A stretch of DNA of 10,608 nucleotides from an uncultured Pseudomonadota bacterium (GCA_902495305.1 CABUWG010000053.1:1-10608); one strand, 5' to 3'; shown: positions 1 to 6,129, counted from the first letter of the stretch. Numbers and translations: made by a program. The notes: generated by a model from the sequence alone, not told the origin.

Positions 1-1
1 A

Positions 2-256
2 TCAAGAAAATATAGAAAACACTGGCGTAAGAATTTTCGTACTTATTGCAATCAGGAATTAAACCGGATAATGACAGAGCGAGGCTTGACAAGTGCCGAA
101 CTGTCTAATCACATAGACTTTTTGGAAGGACGAATAGAAAAGCTGAGAAGAAATACGGAGAGTTTGCGTATGGATGAATATGCCTACTTGTTCTCCTTCT
201 TCGACAAGGTTTTTGAGATTAAATTGTCCGACGCCCGAACCTCTCCATGGCAATAA
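2..256 (+). CDS. C-terminal part of an unidentified protein (5' end outside window)
   Basis: The frame is open from the first base of the window to a TAA at 254-256, so this is probably the last 84 codons of a longer gene and not a short gene starting at the ATG at 71. That ATG has no convincing ribosome binding site in front of it. The visible part begins very basic and aromatic (SRKYRKHWRKNFRTYCNQ). It continues with a charged, probably helical segment (LEGRIEKLRRN) that could form a short coiled coil, and ends in an aromatic patch (YAYLFSFFDKVFEI). I see no catalytic motif, signal peptide or membrane segment, and I do not recognise the family. A strong intrinsic terminator follows the stop within two bases, which supports a real gene end. 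The product and its role are unknown. Confidence 0.55.
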   Translation, partial: SRKYRKHWRKNFRTYCNQELNRIMTERGLTSAELSNHIDFLEGRIEKLRRNTESLRMDEYAYLFSFFDKVFEIKLSDARTSPWQ

Positions 257-257
257 G

Positions 258-290
258 AAAAAAGCGGGCTTAACCTCCCGCTTTTTTCAT
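258..290 (+). terminator. Intrinsic terminator after the partial gene
   Basis: An 11-bp perfect stem (258-268 with 277-287, core GCGGG/CCCGC extended by A6/T6) encloses an 8-base loop. The T-run forms the 3' arm. It starts two bases after the TAA at 254-256, so it ends transcription of the left-edge gene. Confidence 0.85.
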
Positions 291-412
291 TTCAAAGTAC
301 TTTCTCTCCCACACATTTCGCCATAGCACCGCGGTCCTCAGGGCAGTGAGCTGACAGTTGAAGCCTCACCCGCTGGGTGCGGCCTCCTGACCGCCGCGCG
401 CCTGCCGTGCAG

Positions 413-494
413 GTCATCCTGAGCAGAGCGAAGGATCCAGTCAAAAAAATTAGCCTTATTAATCAACTGGATTCTTCGTTACACTCAGAATGAC
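413..494 (+). repeat. 82-bp palindromic intergenic repeat, copy 1
   Basis: It begins GTCATCCTGAG and ends CTCAGAATGAC, and the two arms are imperfect inverted repeats (GGATCCAGT against ACTGGATTC). The same 82-bp unit, in the same orientation, occurs at 8412-8493 and 9384-9465. By eye this copy differs from copy 3 at about five positions. The similarity to copy 2 extends past the right end to about 519 through a shared TTTTTCTTCAAAGCACATTC stretch. GTCATCCTGAG...GGATCC elements are widespread non-coding repeats in bacterial genomes. I see no transposase nearby. Confidence 0.85.
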
Positions 495-508
495 AGTGTT
501 TTTTCTTC

Positions 509-582
509 AAAGCACATTCCTTCCATCGGCACGATTGGGGCGAATGGCTTAGGTTTTGGAGCAAAAACCGAAAGTAAAGTAC
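509..582 (+). repeat. Direct repeat unit 1
   Basis: It shares AAGCACATT, CGGCACGATTGGG and GGTTTTGGAGCAAAAACCGA with 777-858. The second unit has a short extra segment after the CGGCACGATTGGG block. The GGTTTTggagcAAAAACC part is itself a small hairpin. Its function is unknown. Confidence 0.65.
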
Positions 583-621
583 CACTCCCTCTCTTGAAAG
601 AGAGGGCAGGGGAGCGCTAAG

Positions 622-651
622 CAAAAACAACCGTTGCTCCGGTTGTTTTTG
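622..651. terminator. Symmetric hairpin, bidirectional-terminator-like
   Basis: A perfect stem of 11-12 bp (622-633 with 640-651: CAAAAACAACCG against CGGTTGTTTTTG) encloses a 6-base loop. A5 lies on the left and T5 on the right, so it could terminate transcription from either side. No gene abuts it. It sits at the edge of a dispersed repeat and may be part of that element rather than a gene terminator. Confidence 0.5.
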
Positions 652-723
652 TCTGCAAGCTCTTTGGAACATCTTGGCAAGCGAGGAAAGCGTGAGCAAC
701 CTCTGCGAGCCTAGATGCCTAAG
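648..723 (+). repeat. Dispersed repeat, copy A (inverted copy at 10532-10608)
   Basis: It starts TTTGTCTGCAAGCTCTTTGG and ends GATGCCTAAG. The reverse complement of 10532-10608 matches it over the whole length, with about a dozen differences and one single-base gap. The first 29 bases are identical. The right-hand copy is cut by the window end, so the shared segment may be longer. Confidence 0.75.
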
Positions 724-776
724 TTGACCGCCCTTCGCGAGCAACTTCTTAGCTTTTGAGAAAAAGAGGTGAAATT

Positions 777-858
777 GAAGCACATTTTTTCGTTCGGCAC
801 GATTGGGTGCCCTTTGCGAATAGCTTGGGTTTTGGAGCAAAAACCGAAAGTGAAGCAC
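777..858 (+). repeat. Direct repeat unit 2
   Basis: This is the second copy of the unit at 509-582, about 268 bases downstream in the same orientation. It retains AAGCACATT, CGGCACGATTGGG and GGTTTTGGAGCAAAAACCGA. Confidence 0.65.
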
Positions 859-1032
859 GGAGCCAGAGAGCGTAGCGAAGTTAATTTTGCTCTGAAACCT
901 TAGCAAATGAGCGTAGGGCTGCCTTTTTGGCAGTCAAAAAGTAACAATAAAAATAACCAACTGTATGAAAATGATAAAACCGAAAAATAAAATAAGAAAA
1001 GCGGCGGCAAAAAGGAACGAATGACAGAAAAC

Positions 1033-1043
1033 GGGGGGGGGGG
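1033..1043 (+). repeat. Homopolymeric G11 tract
   Basis: Eleven consecutive G lie within a strongly purine-rich strand (about 1000-1130). The tract is about 90 bases past the 3' end of the transporter gene and outside any credible coding sequence. Confidence 0.9.
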
Positions 1044-1120
1044 AAGAGAAAAGAGAAGGAGAGACAGGCAGAAATTATAAATAAATGAAAGATGAATGAG
1101 AAGGAGGAAGAAAAGGGGGC

Positions 1121-1148
1121 GGAAAAGAAACCTTAGAGTTTCTTTTCC
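1121..1148 (-). terminator. Hairpin across the transporter stop codon
   Basis: An 11-bp perfect inverted repeat (GGAAAAGAAAC at 1121-1131 with GTTTCTTTTCC at 1138-1148) encloses the last bases of the transporter gene, whose TAA is at 1133-1135. On the minus strand the 3' arm is T-rich and is followed by a pyrimidine run with TTTTC blocks. It lacks the clean U-run of a textbook terminator, so this is a candidate only. Confidence 0.4.
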
Positions 1149-2434
1149 ACGGGTGCAATCAATTCCTTAGCCTTATCTATCAAAGTCTCATCTTCTGAAA
1201 TCTTATGAAAAATACGGGTTGTGTCTAACGGGATAGGATAAGTCGGCGAGGGGCTGACATAATTAATGTCTTTAAACATAATATGCTTGAGGCAGAAAAT
1301 AATAAAAACGCCGGCAGCAATGGCATAAGCGCCGACAAAGCTGATAGGCCCGAACTCCTGCATAAAGAAAGAAATAACAATCGGTCCGGCAATCATGCCG
1401 ATACTTTGCAATAAAATAAGCATTCCGCTGGCTTCCACACGCTCGTCGTCCGCAATCATGTCGTTAACGTGCGAAACCGAAATCGGATAAAGGATAAACG
1501 TGCCGAACCCCATTAACAGCGCACCGATAATCAGCAAGCCTGTTCCGGACGTAATAAAAAAATGCACCCAAGGCACAATCAAAAATAAAAAGCCGCCGAT
1601 AAACAACATGACGATTCTGCGGTCAAAATAATCAGAAAGCCGCCCGATTGGCAGCTGAATGGCCATGCCGCCGAACACGCCAAAAAACATAAAGAGCGAC
1701 GTCTGCTCCAGTGTCAGCTCCATCTGATGAGCATATATTGCCCCGAGAATATAAAATGCCCCGACAAAAACGCCGCTTATCAGACAGCCGACAACACCGA
1801 CCGGTGTTTTTTTGTAAAGGGCAATCAGCGACATATTCTTATGAACGGTAATGGCCGGTGTTGGCAGCGCCGTCAGCGAAATCGGCACCAAAGCGATGGA
1901 AAGCAAAATAGATACCGTAATATAAATCACCGCGCCGCTGCTGTCCGGAATGTTTAGCAAAAGTTGGCCGGAACTGGCGCCGAGATAAGAGCTGATCATG
2001 TACAAAGACATAATCATTCCGCGGTTGGCGTTGGTCGCACGGGCGTTCAGCCAGCTCTCCAGACACATAAAGGCCGAGCCGATACAATATCCTTCCAAAA
2101 AGCGCAACACGCCCCAGAAATATAAATTGTCTGAGAAAAAATGTAATAAGACAATGCCGGAAAAAATAGAAATATAAGTTGAGAATGCCCGAATATGCCC
2201 GACTTTATTGATAATCCGGTACGAGATGACCGAGGCGACAATGTAACCGGTATAATACATGGCCAGAATAATACCTGCGGCAAAAGTGTTGTCGCTGTTG
2301 TCTGCCAGCCGCAATGCCAGTGATGAACTGAGCAGGCCGTAAGCGCAGCAGGTTAAGATTGTACCAAAGAAAAAAGCCGTCAGCGGAGAAACGATTTTTT
2401 CAAGAGATTTAAGATGTTCAAGTATATTTTGCAT
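1133..2434 (-). CDS. Major facilitator superfamily transporter, YcaD-like
   Basis: This encodes a 433-residue inner-membrane protein with the hydrophobic pattern of a 12-helix MFS carrier. Helix 1 covers about residues 17-41. The second half carries a clear MFS motif A between two helices (GRLSDYFDRR, residues 264-273). The matching motif in the first half is degenerate (SYRIINKVGHIRAF, 71-84). The segment around ESWLNARA (126-133) and SSYLGASSGQLL (148-159) resembles the YcaD family of E. coli, whose substrates are not established, so no substrate can be named. The last 45 residues are hydrophilic and probably cytoplasmic. The ATG at 2434 is preceded by AAGGAA at a good distance. The gene diverges from the Nudix gene, with its own promoter in the 112-base gap. 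The length is normal for the family and no damage is seen. Confidence 0.85.
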   Translation of the reverse strand: MQNILEHLKSLEKIVSPLTAFFFGTILTCCAYGLLSSSLALRLADNSDNTFAAGIILAMYYTGYIVASVISYRIINKVGHIRAFSTYISIFSGIVLLHFFSDNLYFWGVLRFLEGYCIGSAFMCLESWLNARATNANRGMIMSLYMISSYLGASSGQLLLNIPDSSGAVIYITVSILLSIALVPISLTALPTPAITVHKNMSLIALYKKTPVGVVGCLISGVFVGAFYILGAIYAHQMELTLEQTSLFMFFGVFGGMAIQLPIGRLSDYFDRRIVMLFIGGFLFLIVPWVHFFITSGTGLLIIGALLMGFGTFILYPISVSHVNDMIADDERVEASGMLILLQSIGMIAGPIVISFFMQEFGPISFVGAYAIAAGVFIIFCLKHIMFKDINYVSPSPTYPIPLDTTRIFHKISEDETLIDKAKELIAPVEKKL

Positions 2435-2458
2435 AAGACATTCCTTGTTTGTGTCCTT

Positions 2459-2486
2459 AATCTACAGGATAAAAATATATTTTCAA
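2459..2486 (-). promoter_or_regulatory. Predicted promoter of the MFS transporter
   Basis: On the minus strand, TTGAAA (2481-2486) and TAGATT (2459-2464) are separated by 16 bases. This matches sigma-70 consensus at 5/6 and 4/6 and predicts a 5' leader of roughly 18 bases before the ATG at 2434. It lies back to back with the Nudix promoter. Confidence 0.5.
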
Positions 2487-2495
2487 CAACTTATC

Positions 2496-2524
2496 TTGCT
2501 AATCCTCAGGTCTTGGGCTAAAAT
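2496..2524 (+). promoter_or_regulatory. Predicted promoter of the Nudix gene
   Basis: TTGCTA (2496-2501) and TAAAAT (2519-2524) are separated by 17 bases. The expected start of transcription is near 2531, just before the AGGAG at 2535-2539. This supports translation from the ATG at 2547. The in-frame TTG at 2445 would lie upstream of the promoter. Confidence 0.55.
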
Positions 2525-2546
2525 CAGCTCCAAAAGGAGAAAAAAG

Positions 2547-2939
2547 ATGAAAGACGTATCAGCCGGCATCATAACCTGCAACGGCAAATTGCTGATTGCC
2601 CAAAGGCGGCACGGCAAAAATCAGGAATATTTGTGGGAATTCCCCGGCGGCAAGCTGGAAGAGGGCGAAACCCTGCCGCAGTGCCTGCAAAGAGAAATCA
2701 GAGAAGAGCTGGACAAAGAAATTACGGTCGGCGATTTTTTCATGACCTCGGTTTATGAATATGAAAACGGCGCTATTCGGCTGCATGCTTACTTTGCCGC
2801 CATGAACGAGCCCGAAATTCCCTCGCATGCAGACCATGAGCAGGTCCGGTGGATAGACTGGACGCAGATTGACGACTATGCTTTTGCGCCGGCGGATATT
2901 CCGATTAAAGACGCGCTGAAAAAATTATATGCCTCATAG
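2547..2939 (+). CDS. mutT: MutT-type Nudix hydrolase (8-oxo-dGTP diphosphatase-like)
   Basis: The product has 130 residues, close to E. coli MutT (129). Members of this group hydrolyse nucleoside triphosphates with Mg2+. MutT itself removes 8-oxo-dGTP from the nucleotide pool and prevents A:T to C:G transversions. The order of motifs is typical: a strand with LLIAQR (15-20), LWEFPGGKLEEGE (29-41), and the Nudix box from G35 to about residue 57 with E41, R49, E50, E53 and E54 in place. The box departs from consensus after EE: ELDKE replaces the usual E-x-G-hydrophobic, so the final glycine is D56. The ATG is supported by AGGAG seven bases upstream and by the promoter; a TTG 34 codons upstream in the same frame is unlikely. 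The exact substrate is inferred. A dCTP/CTP-preferring relative is possible, and the gene symbol is tentative. Confidence 0.8.
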   Translation: MKDVSAGIITCNGKLLIAQRRHGKNQEYLWEFPGGKLEEGETLPQCLQREIREELDKEITVGDFFMTSVYEYENGAIRLHAYFAAMNEPEIPSHADHEQVRWIDWTQIDDYAFAPADIPIKDALKKLYAS

Positions 2940-2974
2940 TTTTATAATGCCTGAACCGCCATTAGACAAAATGA

Positions 2975-2998
2975 AATATATTTTTGTTAAAATATATT
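2975..2998. repeat. Perfect AT-rich inverted repeat 1
   Basis: A 10-bp stem (AATATATTTT with AAAATATATT) encloses the loop TGTT and is followed directly by GTATA. It is a candidate operator or weak terminator. Confidence 0.5.
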
Positions 2999-3029
2999 GT
3001 ATAAAGACATGTTTTATGATAATATCAAA

Positions 3030-3048
3030 AATGTAATTATATTACATT
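3030..3048. repeat. Perfect AT-rich inverted repeat 2
   Basis: AATGTAAT-TAT-ATTACATT forms an 8-bp dyad typical in size of a dimeric-regulator site. It is again followed by GTATA, so ATTGTATA recurs exactly 50 bases after its first occurrence at 2996. Confidence 0.5.
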
Positions 3049-3125
3049 GTATATTATTAACCAAACTGATAGAGAGGCATTTTTAGCGCTGTTTGTATAA
3101 GAATTTATGAGTAAAACCGGAAAAG

Positions 3126-3153
3126 TAGTCAACGCAGACGAGCCCGTTATAAT
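3126..3153 (+). promoter_or_regulatory. Possible promoter of the orphan gene
   Basis: A perfect TATAAT (3148-3153) lies 16 bases after TAGTCA (3126-3131, 4/6 to TTGACA). It would give a leader of about 95 bases before the ATG at 3256. Confidence 0.4.
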
Positions 3154-3255
3154 GTGAAGTACAGTAACATTGGGATTTTAACAGAAGGTTCGAAAATAAA
3201 AGATTTTACAAATATCTGAAAAAACACCCCTGCAGTTTTATAAATATATAAAGAT

Positions 3256-3588
3256 ATGGCAAATACAAATACTTGCGTAGAGTTCGTTAACTGCACACCG
3301 CACGCTATCTGTCTGAACGACGGACGGGTTTTTGAGCCCTCCGGCGTTATAGCCAGAGTAGCAGCCAGAACATCTGATTTCGATGCCAACGGCATCGCGA
3401 CTCAGTCGTTCGGTGCGGTAGAGAACTTGCCTGAACCGAAGGAGAACACAGTTTATATTGTGTCCGCCTTAGTTCTGGGGCGTGCCCAGATTGAGGGTAG
3501 GGATGACGTAGTCGCACCGGCAACGGGGCATAAGGACTGCGTCAGAGAGAACGGATTTATCAAATCCGTCCCCGGTTTTGTGCGTTGA
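3256..3588 (+). CDS. Orphan 110-residue protein, phage/plasmid-type hypothetical
   Basis: The 110-residue soluble protein has no signal peptide or membrane segment. It opens with NCTPHAICLNDGRVFEPSG (residues 12-30) and continues with ARVAARTS (33-40), TVYIVSALVLGRAQIEGRDD (65-84) and VVAPATGHKDCVRENGFIKS (85-104). I recall a class of short uncharacterised proteins, often found in phage or plasmid contexts, with the same order N-x-TPHxI ... PSG ... ARV ... YIVS ... RDD ... P. I cannot name a domain and the function is unknown. The ATG is the only upstream start in frame, since a TAA lies 15 bases before it. It has no Shine-Dalgarno sequence and sits in AT-rich DNA, unlike the other genes here. 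The codon-rich GC body contrasts with its AT-rich leader. It stands alone between a long AT-rich gap and a bidirectional terminator. Recent acquisition is inferred, not shown. Confidence 0.65.
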   Translation: MANTNTCVEFVNCTPHAICLNDGRVFEPSGVIARVAARTSDFDANGIATQSFGAVENLPEPKENTVYIVSALVLGRAQIEGRDDVVAPATGHKDCVRENGFIKSVPGFVR

Positions 3589-3612
3589 ACTCCCGAGATA
3601 TCGGCATATCGG

Positions 3613-3642
3613 AAAAAGGAGCTTTTTCAAGCTCCTTTTTTT
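3613..3642. terminator. Bidirectional terminator between the orphan gene and opgH
   Basis: A 12-bp stem (AAAAAGGAGCTT at 3613-3624 with AAGCTCCTTTTT at 3629-3640) has a 4-base loop and A/T runs on both sides. It lies 24 bases after the orphan gene's TGA and abuts the opgH stop (TAA, 3641-3643), so it can serve both convergent genes. Confidence 0.85.
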
Positions 3643-5692
3643 ATTGATTGTCCATACGCAGGCGTCTGGCCAGCAAAGCGTCTTTTAGAACTTGCGGACT
3701 GTAAAGCAGGGCAATTTCCTCTTCTTTGCTAAAGTCGGCAGCCAATCCGTGATTGATAAAGTTTTCCAGTTTAATCTGCGCGCTTTCCAAATCAGCGGCC
3801 TTAAATTCCGGAGCCGGCCCGTTGGTTTCCAGCATCATCAGGTGCAGGTTGTTCAGCACGGCATCGGTCGCCAGCAATTCGGCGCCCTGATAATCGCGCT
3901 TGGTCTTTTCTGCCAGAACCTCTCTGGCTTTCAGGGCTTTTTGCAAAATCTCCGGCAGTCTGGCCTCTTCCGGAATAATAAAGTATTTGTGCTTTTCGGC
4001 CAGCCTTCCGGCTTTTTCATATGATGAAATCATCGAAATCGGAATAGACAACATCAGCCCGACGGTAATCGGCAGCATCCACCAAAACAAATCATGCGCA
4101 TGATACCAGACAACGATTGTCGTAATCACGCCAAGAACCGTGTGCCAGATGTGGCGGCGGAAAGCCTCGGCAAAAGATGTGCCGGTTTCATCGCGGTTCT
4201 GGGTGTTCCAGCTTACGGCGTTTCCGGTCAGAATGTCAAAGACAAACTTGCTCTGAAACATCATCATAATCGGCGCAAACAATGCACTGATGACAATCTC
4301 GGAAAAAACGCTTTTAACGGCGCCCAGCCGCCCGCCAATCAGCTTCTTGTCTTTGTTTTGCAAAAGATAAACAATCAACCCGAGAAACTTCGGAAAGATA
4401 AGCATGAACATGGAAATGACAAACAAACTGATCGTTCCGATCTTGTCAAAAATCGGCCAGGTCGGAAAAAGCGTGTAGGAGGTCGGAAAATAAGTCGGCG
4501 GAAAAATCTCGCGGCCGAGGGCAATCATCAGCCCGACCAGCAAAAAGCACAACCAGATCGGAGAAGACAAATAAGACATAATGCCAATGGTAAAATGAAT
4601 CCTGCTGACCGGGTGCAGCCCCTTGGAAATCAAAACCTTGATATGCTGCAAATTTCCTTGGCACCAACGGCGGTCACGCACGGCAAAATCAATCATTGAC
4701 GGCGGACATTCCTCATAGCTTCCTTTCAGTTCGGGCAGCAGCCAGGCCGACCAGCCGCCGCGGCGGATAAGTGCCGCCTCAACAAAGTCATGGCTCAGAA
4801 TATGCCCGCCGAAAGGCGCTTTGCCTTTCAAAACCGGCAACCCGCAACAGGCCATAAACGCCTTAACGCGGATAATGGCATTGTGCCCCCAGTAGTTGCT
4901 GTCGCCCACCTGCCAATAAGCCAGTCCGGCAGAAACAATCGGGCCGTAAACTTTGCCGGCAAACTGCTGAATGCGGGCAAAAAGCGAATGGCGGTTAATA
5001 CACATCGGCGGTGCCTGAATAATGCCGGCATGCGGATTAGCTTCCATCAGCTGCGACATTGCCAGCATCGTCTTACCGGCCAGCAGACTGTCGGCATCCA
5101 GAACGATCATAAAGTCATATCTGTTGCCCCATTTAACGCAAAAATCTTCAATATTGCCGCTCTTGCGTGCGGTGTTTTTGGCACGGCGGCGGTAATAAAG
5201 ATTAATCTCCGGCGACATCAGCTTGCGGGCTTCCAGCCAGTTTTTTTCTTCCTCAATCCAAACTTTCGGATTGGTCGTGTCGCTCAAAACAAAAATATCA
5301 TAAGCCTGTCCCTGTCCGGTCATATGCAGTTCTTCCGCCATGGCCAGCAGATTGGCAAAAACCTCGGTGGATGATTCGTTGTAAACCGGCATAAGCAGGG
5401 CCGTTCTTGTCTGCAGCTTTGTTTCTTCCGGCACCCAGACCACGCCGGGGACTTTTTTCTTGCGCAAAAGCTCAATAAAACCAAAGACGCTGGACCAGAA
5501 AAACAAAGCAATCCAGGCAAAAGTCAGCATAAACAATCCAATCATCAACACTTTGGTCAGCCAGACGGAATCACTCGGAATAACGGTCATCCATTTGAGC
5601 GTTGCCAGCAGGGTACTGATGAACATCAGCCCGAAAACCTTAATCCTGCGGTTGCGGATTCTTTTGGGATTAATCGGAGAATATTCTTCCAT
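3641..5692 (-). CDS. opgH: Glucans biosynthesis glucosyltransferase OpgH (MdoH)
   Basis: OpgH is the inner-membrane glycosyltransferase family 2 enzyme. It polymerises glucose from UDP-glucose into the linear beta-1,2 backbone of osmoregulated periplasmic glucans and delivers it to the periplasm. Of 683 residues, two membrane segments (about 17-38 and 45-70) precede a large cytoplasmic catalytic domain with VLSDTT (D138), VLDADS (D199/D201), SHDFVEA (D302) and RDRRWCQGN (R342, W343, Q345). Further membrane segments follow (about 370-392, 417-444, 462-480, 515-553), then a hydrophilic tail of about 125 residues. It is shorter than E. coli OpgH (about 847 residues). Only about 16 residues precede the first membrane helix, so the long N-terminal cytoplasmic region of the E. 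coli protein is absent. The start has AAGGAC a few bases upstream, inside the end of the preceding gene, and lies two bases after that gene's stop, indicating translational coupling. Confidence 0.95.
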   Translation of the reverse strand: MEEYSPINPKRIRNRRIKVFGLMFISTLLATLKWMTVIPSDSVWLTKVLMIGLFMLTFAWIALFFWSSVFGFIELLRKKKVPGVVWVPEETKLQTRTALLMPVYNESSTEVFANLLAMAEELHMTGQGQAYDIFVLSDTTNPKVWIEEEKNWLEARKLMSPEINLYYRRRAKNTARKSGNIEDFCVKWGNRYDFMIVLDADSLLAGKTMLAMSQLMEANPHAGIIQAPPMCINRHSLFARIQQFAGKVYGPIVSAGLAYWQVGDSNYWGHNAIIRVKAFMACCGLPVLKGKAPFGGHILSHDFVEAALIRRGGWSAWLLPELKGSYEECPPSMIDFAVRDRRWCQGNLQHIKVLISKGLHPVSRIHFTIGIMSYLSSPIWLCFLLVGLMIALGREIFPPTYFPTSYTLFPTWPIFDKIGTISLFVISMFMLIFPKFLGLIVYLLQNKDKKLIGGRLGAVKSVFSEIVISALFAPIMMMFQSKFVFDILTGNAVSWNTQNRDETGTSFAEAFRRHIWHTVLGVITTIVVWYHAHDLFWWMLPITVGLMLSIPISMISSYEKAGRLAEKHKYFIIPEEARLPEILQKALKAREVLAEKTKRDYQGAELLATDAVLNNLHLMMLETNGPAPEFKAADLESAQIKLENFINHGLAADFSKEEEIALLYSPQVLKDALLARRLRMDNQ

Positions 5693-5694
5693 TG

Positions 5695-6129
5695 TCAGTC
5701 CTTTTTGCGTTTATGGAAAATTTTATTCAGAAAACTTTGCGGTGCTTCGATTTTTTGCGGTTTCATCTCGGCAAAACAATAATCCGGCGCCGTGGCAAAC
5801 ATCAAATCTTGCAGCAGGGCGGCAAAAGTTTCGCCTTCTTCGCCGAGGTTAAAATTTTTATATTTGTTTTTGGATTCGGATAGCAAAAAGCCGTATTTAT
5901 ATCGTGCAATAAGCTGCTCGTCCGAAAGTTTGCTGCCGGCAAAAACCTTTTTGGCCTTTTCGAGAATAATGCTGTCCGGAAAGACCGAAATCTCTTGTTT
6001 TTGGGAAGACGCTTCCCATTTTTTCAACATCTCATCCTGTGCGGATTCCAACGCCTTGCCGAAAAAGCCCAAATTCTCAAGATAAGCGCGGATAATGTCT
6101 TTGCTGCTTCTGATTTTTATGGCAACCAT
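5695..6129 (-). CDS. Unknown small protein between opgG and opgH
   Basis: The chosen start gives a 144-residue soluble, helix-rich, charged protein with no signal peptide or membrane segment, so probably cytoplasmic. It begins MVAIKIRSSKDIIRAYLENL, has a lysine-rich middle (ARYKYGFLLSESKNKYKNF) and ends in a very basic tail (FLNKIFHKRKKD). I do not recognise the family. The ATG at 6129 is preferred because GGAG lies six bases upstream. Another ATG at 6141 would add four residues but has only a too-close GGAAG. Either way it overlaps the opgG end, by 13 or 25 bases, and its TGA lies two bases from the opgH ATG, so the three genes form one tightly coupled operon. A role in glucan synthesis is inferred from position only. 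It might act with OpgH at the membrane, or supply what the short OpgH lacks at its N-terminus. Confidence 0.75.
   Translation of the reverse strand: MVAIKIRSSKDIIRAYLENLGFFGKALESAQDEMLKKWEASSQKQEISVFPDSIILEKAKKVFAGSKLSDEQLIARYKYGFLLSESKNKYKNFNLGEEGETFAALLQDLMFATAPDYCFAEMKPQKIEAPQSFLNKIFHKRKKD

Larger units (their letters stand above)
300..1130. other. Gene-free, repeat-rich intergenic region
   Basis: No convincing protein gene is present in about 830 bases. From left to right it holds: a GC-rich patch with possible stems (331-412, for example GCGGTC at 331-336 with GACCGC at 389-394, and CCTGC/GCAGG at 400-412); an 82-bp palindromic repeat (413-494); two direct-repeat units (509-582 and 777-858); a CCCTCTCT hairpin (587-606); a bidirectional hairpin (622-651); a dispersed repeat shared with the window's right end (648-723); a small CTGCC/GGCAG hairpin (919-933); and a purine-rich stretch (about 1000-1130) with an 11-G run. 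A 147-codon open frame on the minus strand crosses most of this but is a translation of the repeats. Confidence 0.7.
2940..3255. other. AT-rich intergenic region with palindromes
   Basis: About 315 bases between the Nudix gene and the orphan gene, much richer in A and T than its surroundings. It contains two perfect AT palindromes (2975-2998 and 3030-3048), each followed by ATTGTATA. It also holds a possible promoter (3126-3153) and two tiny overlapping reading frames (3107-3157 and 3154-3219) of doubtful reality. The first palindrome could also terminate the Nudix transcript, but it is far from GC-rich. Confidence 0.6.

Noticed and set aside
463..906. A 147-codon open frame on the minus strand
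   Set aside because: It is a translation of dispersed repeats. It ends in the CHSECNEESS string typical of the GTCATCCTGAG palindrome, lacks a ribosome binding site and contains both copies of the direct repeat.
2445..2546. An N-terminal extension of the Nudix protein from a TTG start
   Set aside because: The extension would begin upstream of the predicted promoter and adds 34 residues with no family match. The ATG at 2547 has a good ribosome binding site.
3180..3200. T-loop-like GGTTCGAAA suggesting a tRNA
   Set aside because: No acceptor stem, anticodon arm or CCA end can be drawn around it.
4094..4699. A 201-codon open frame antisense to opgH, and a 194-codon one at 4790-5374
   Set aside because: Both lie within the catalytic and membrane parts of opgH. 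They are rich in R, Q, N and H, as expected of antisense translation.
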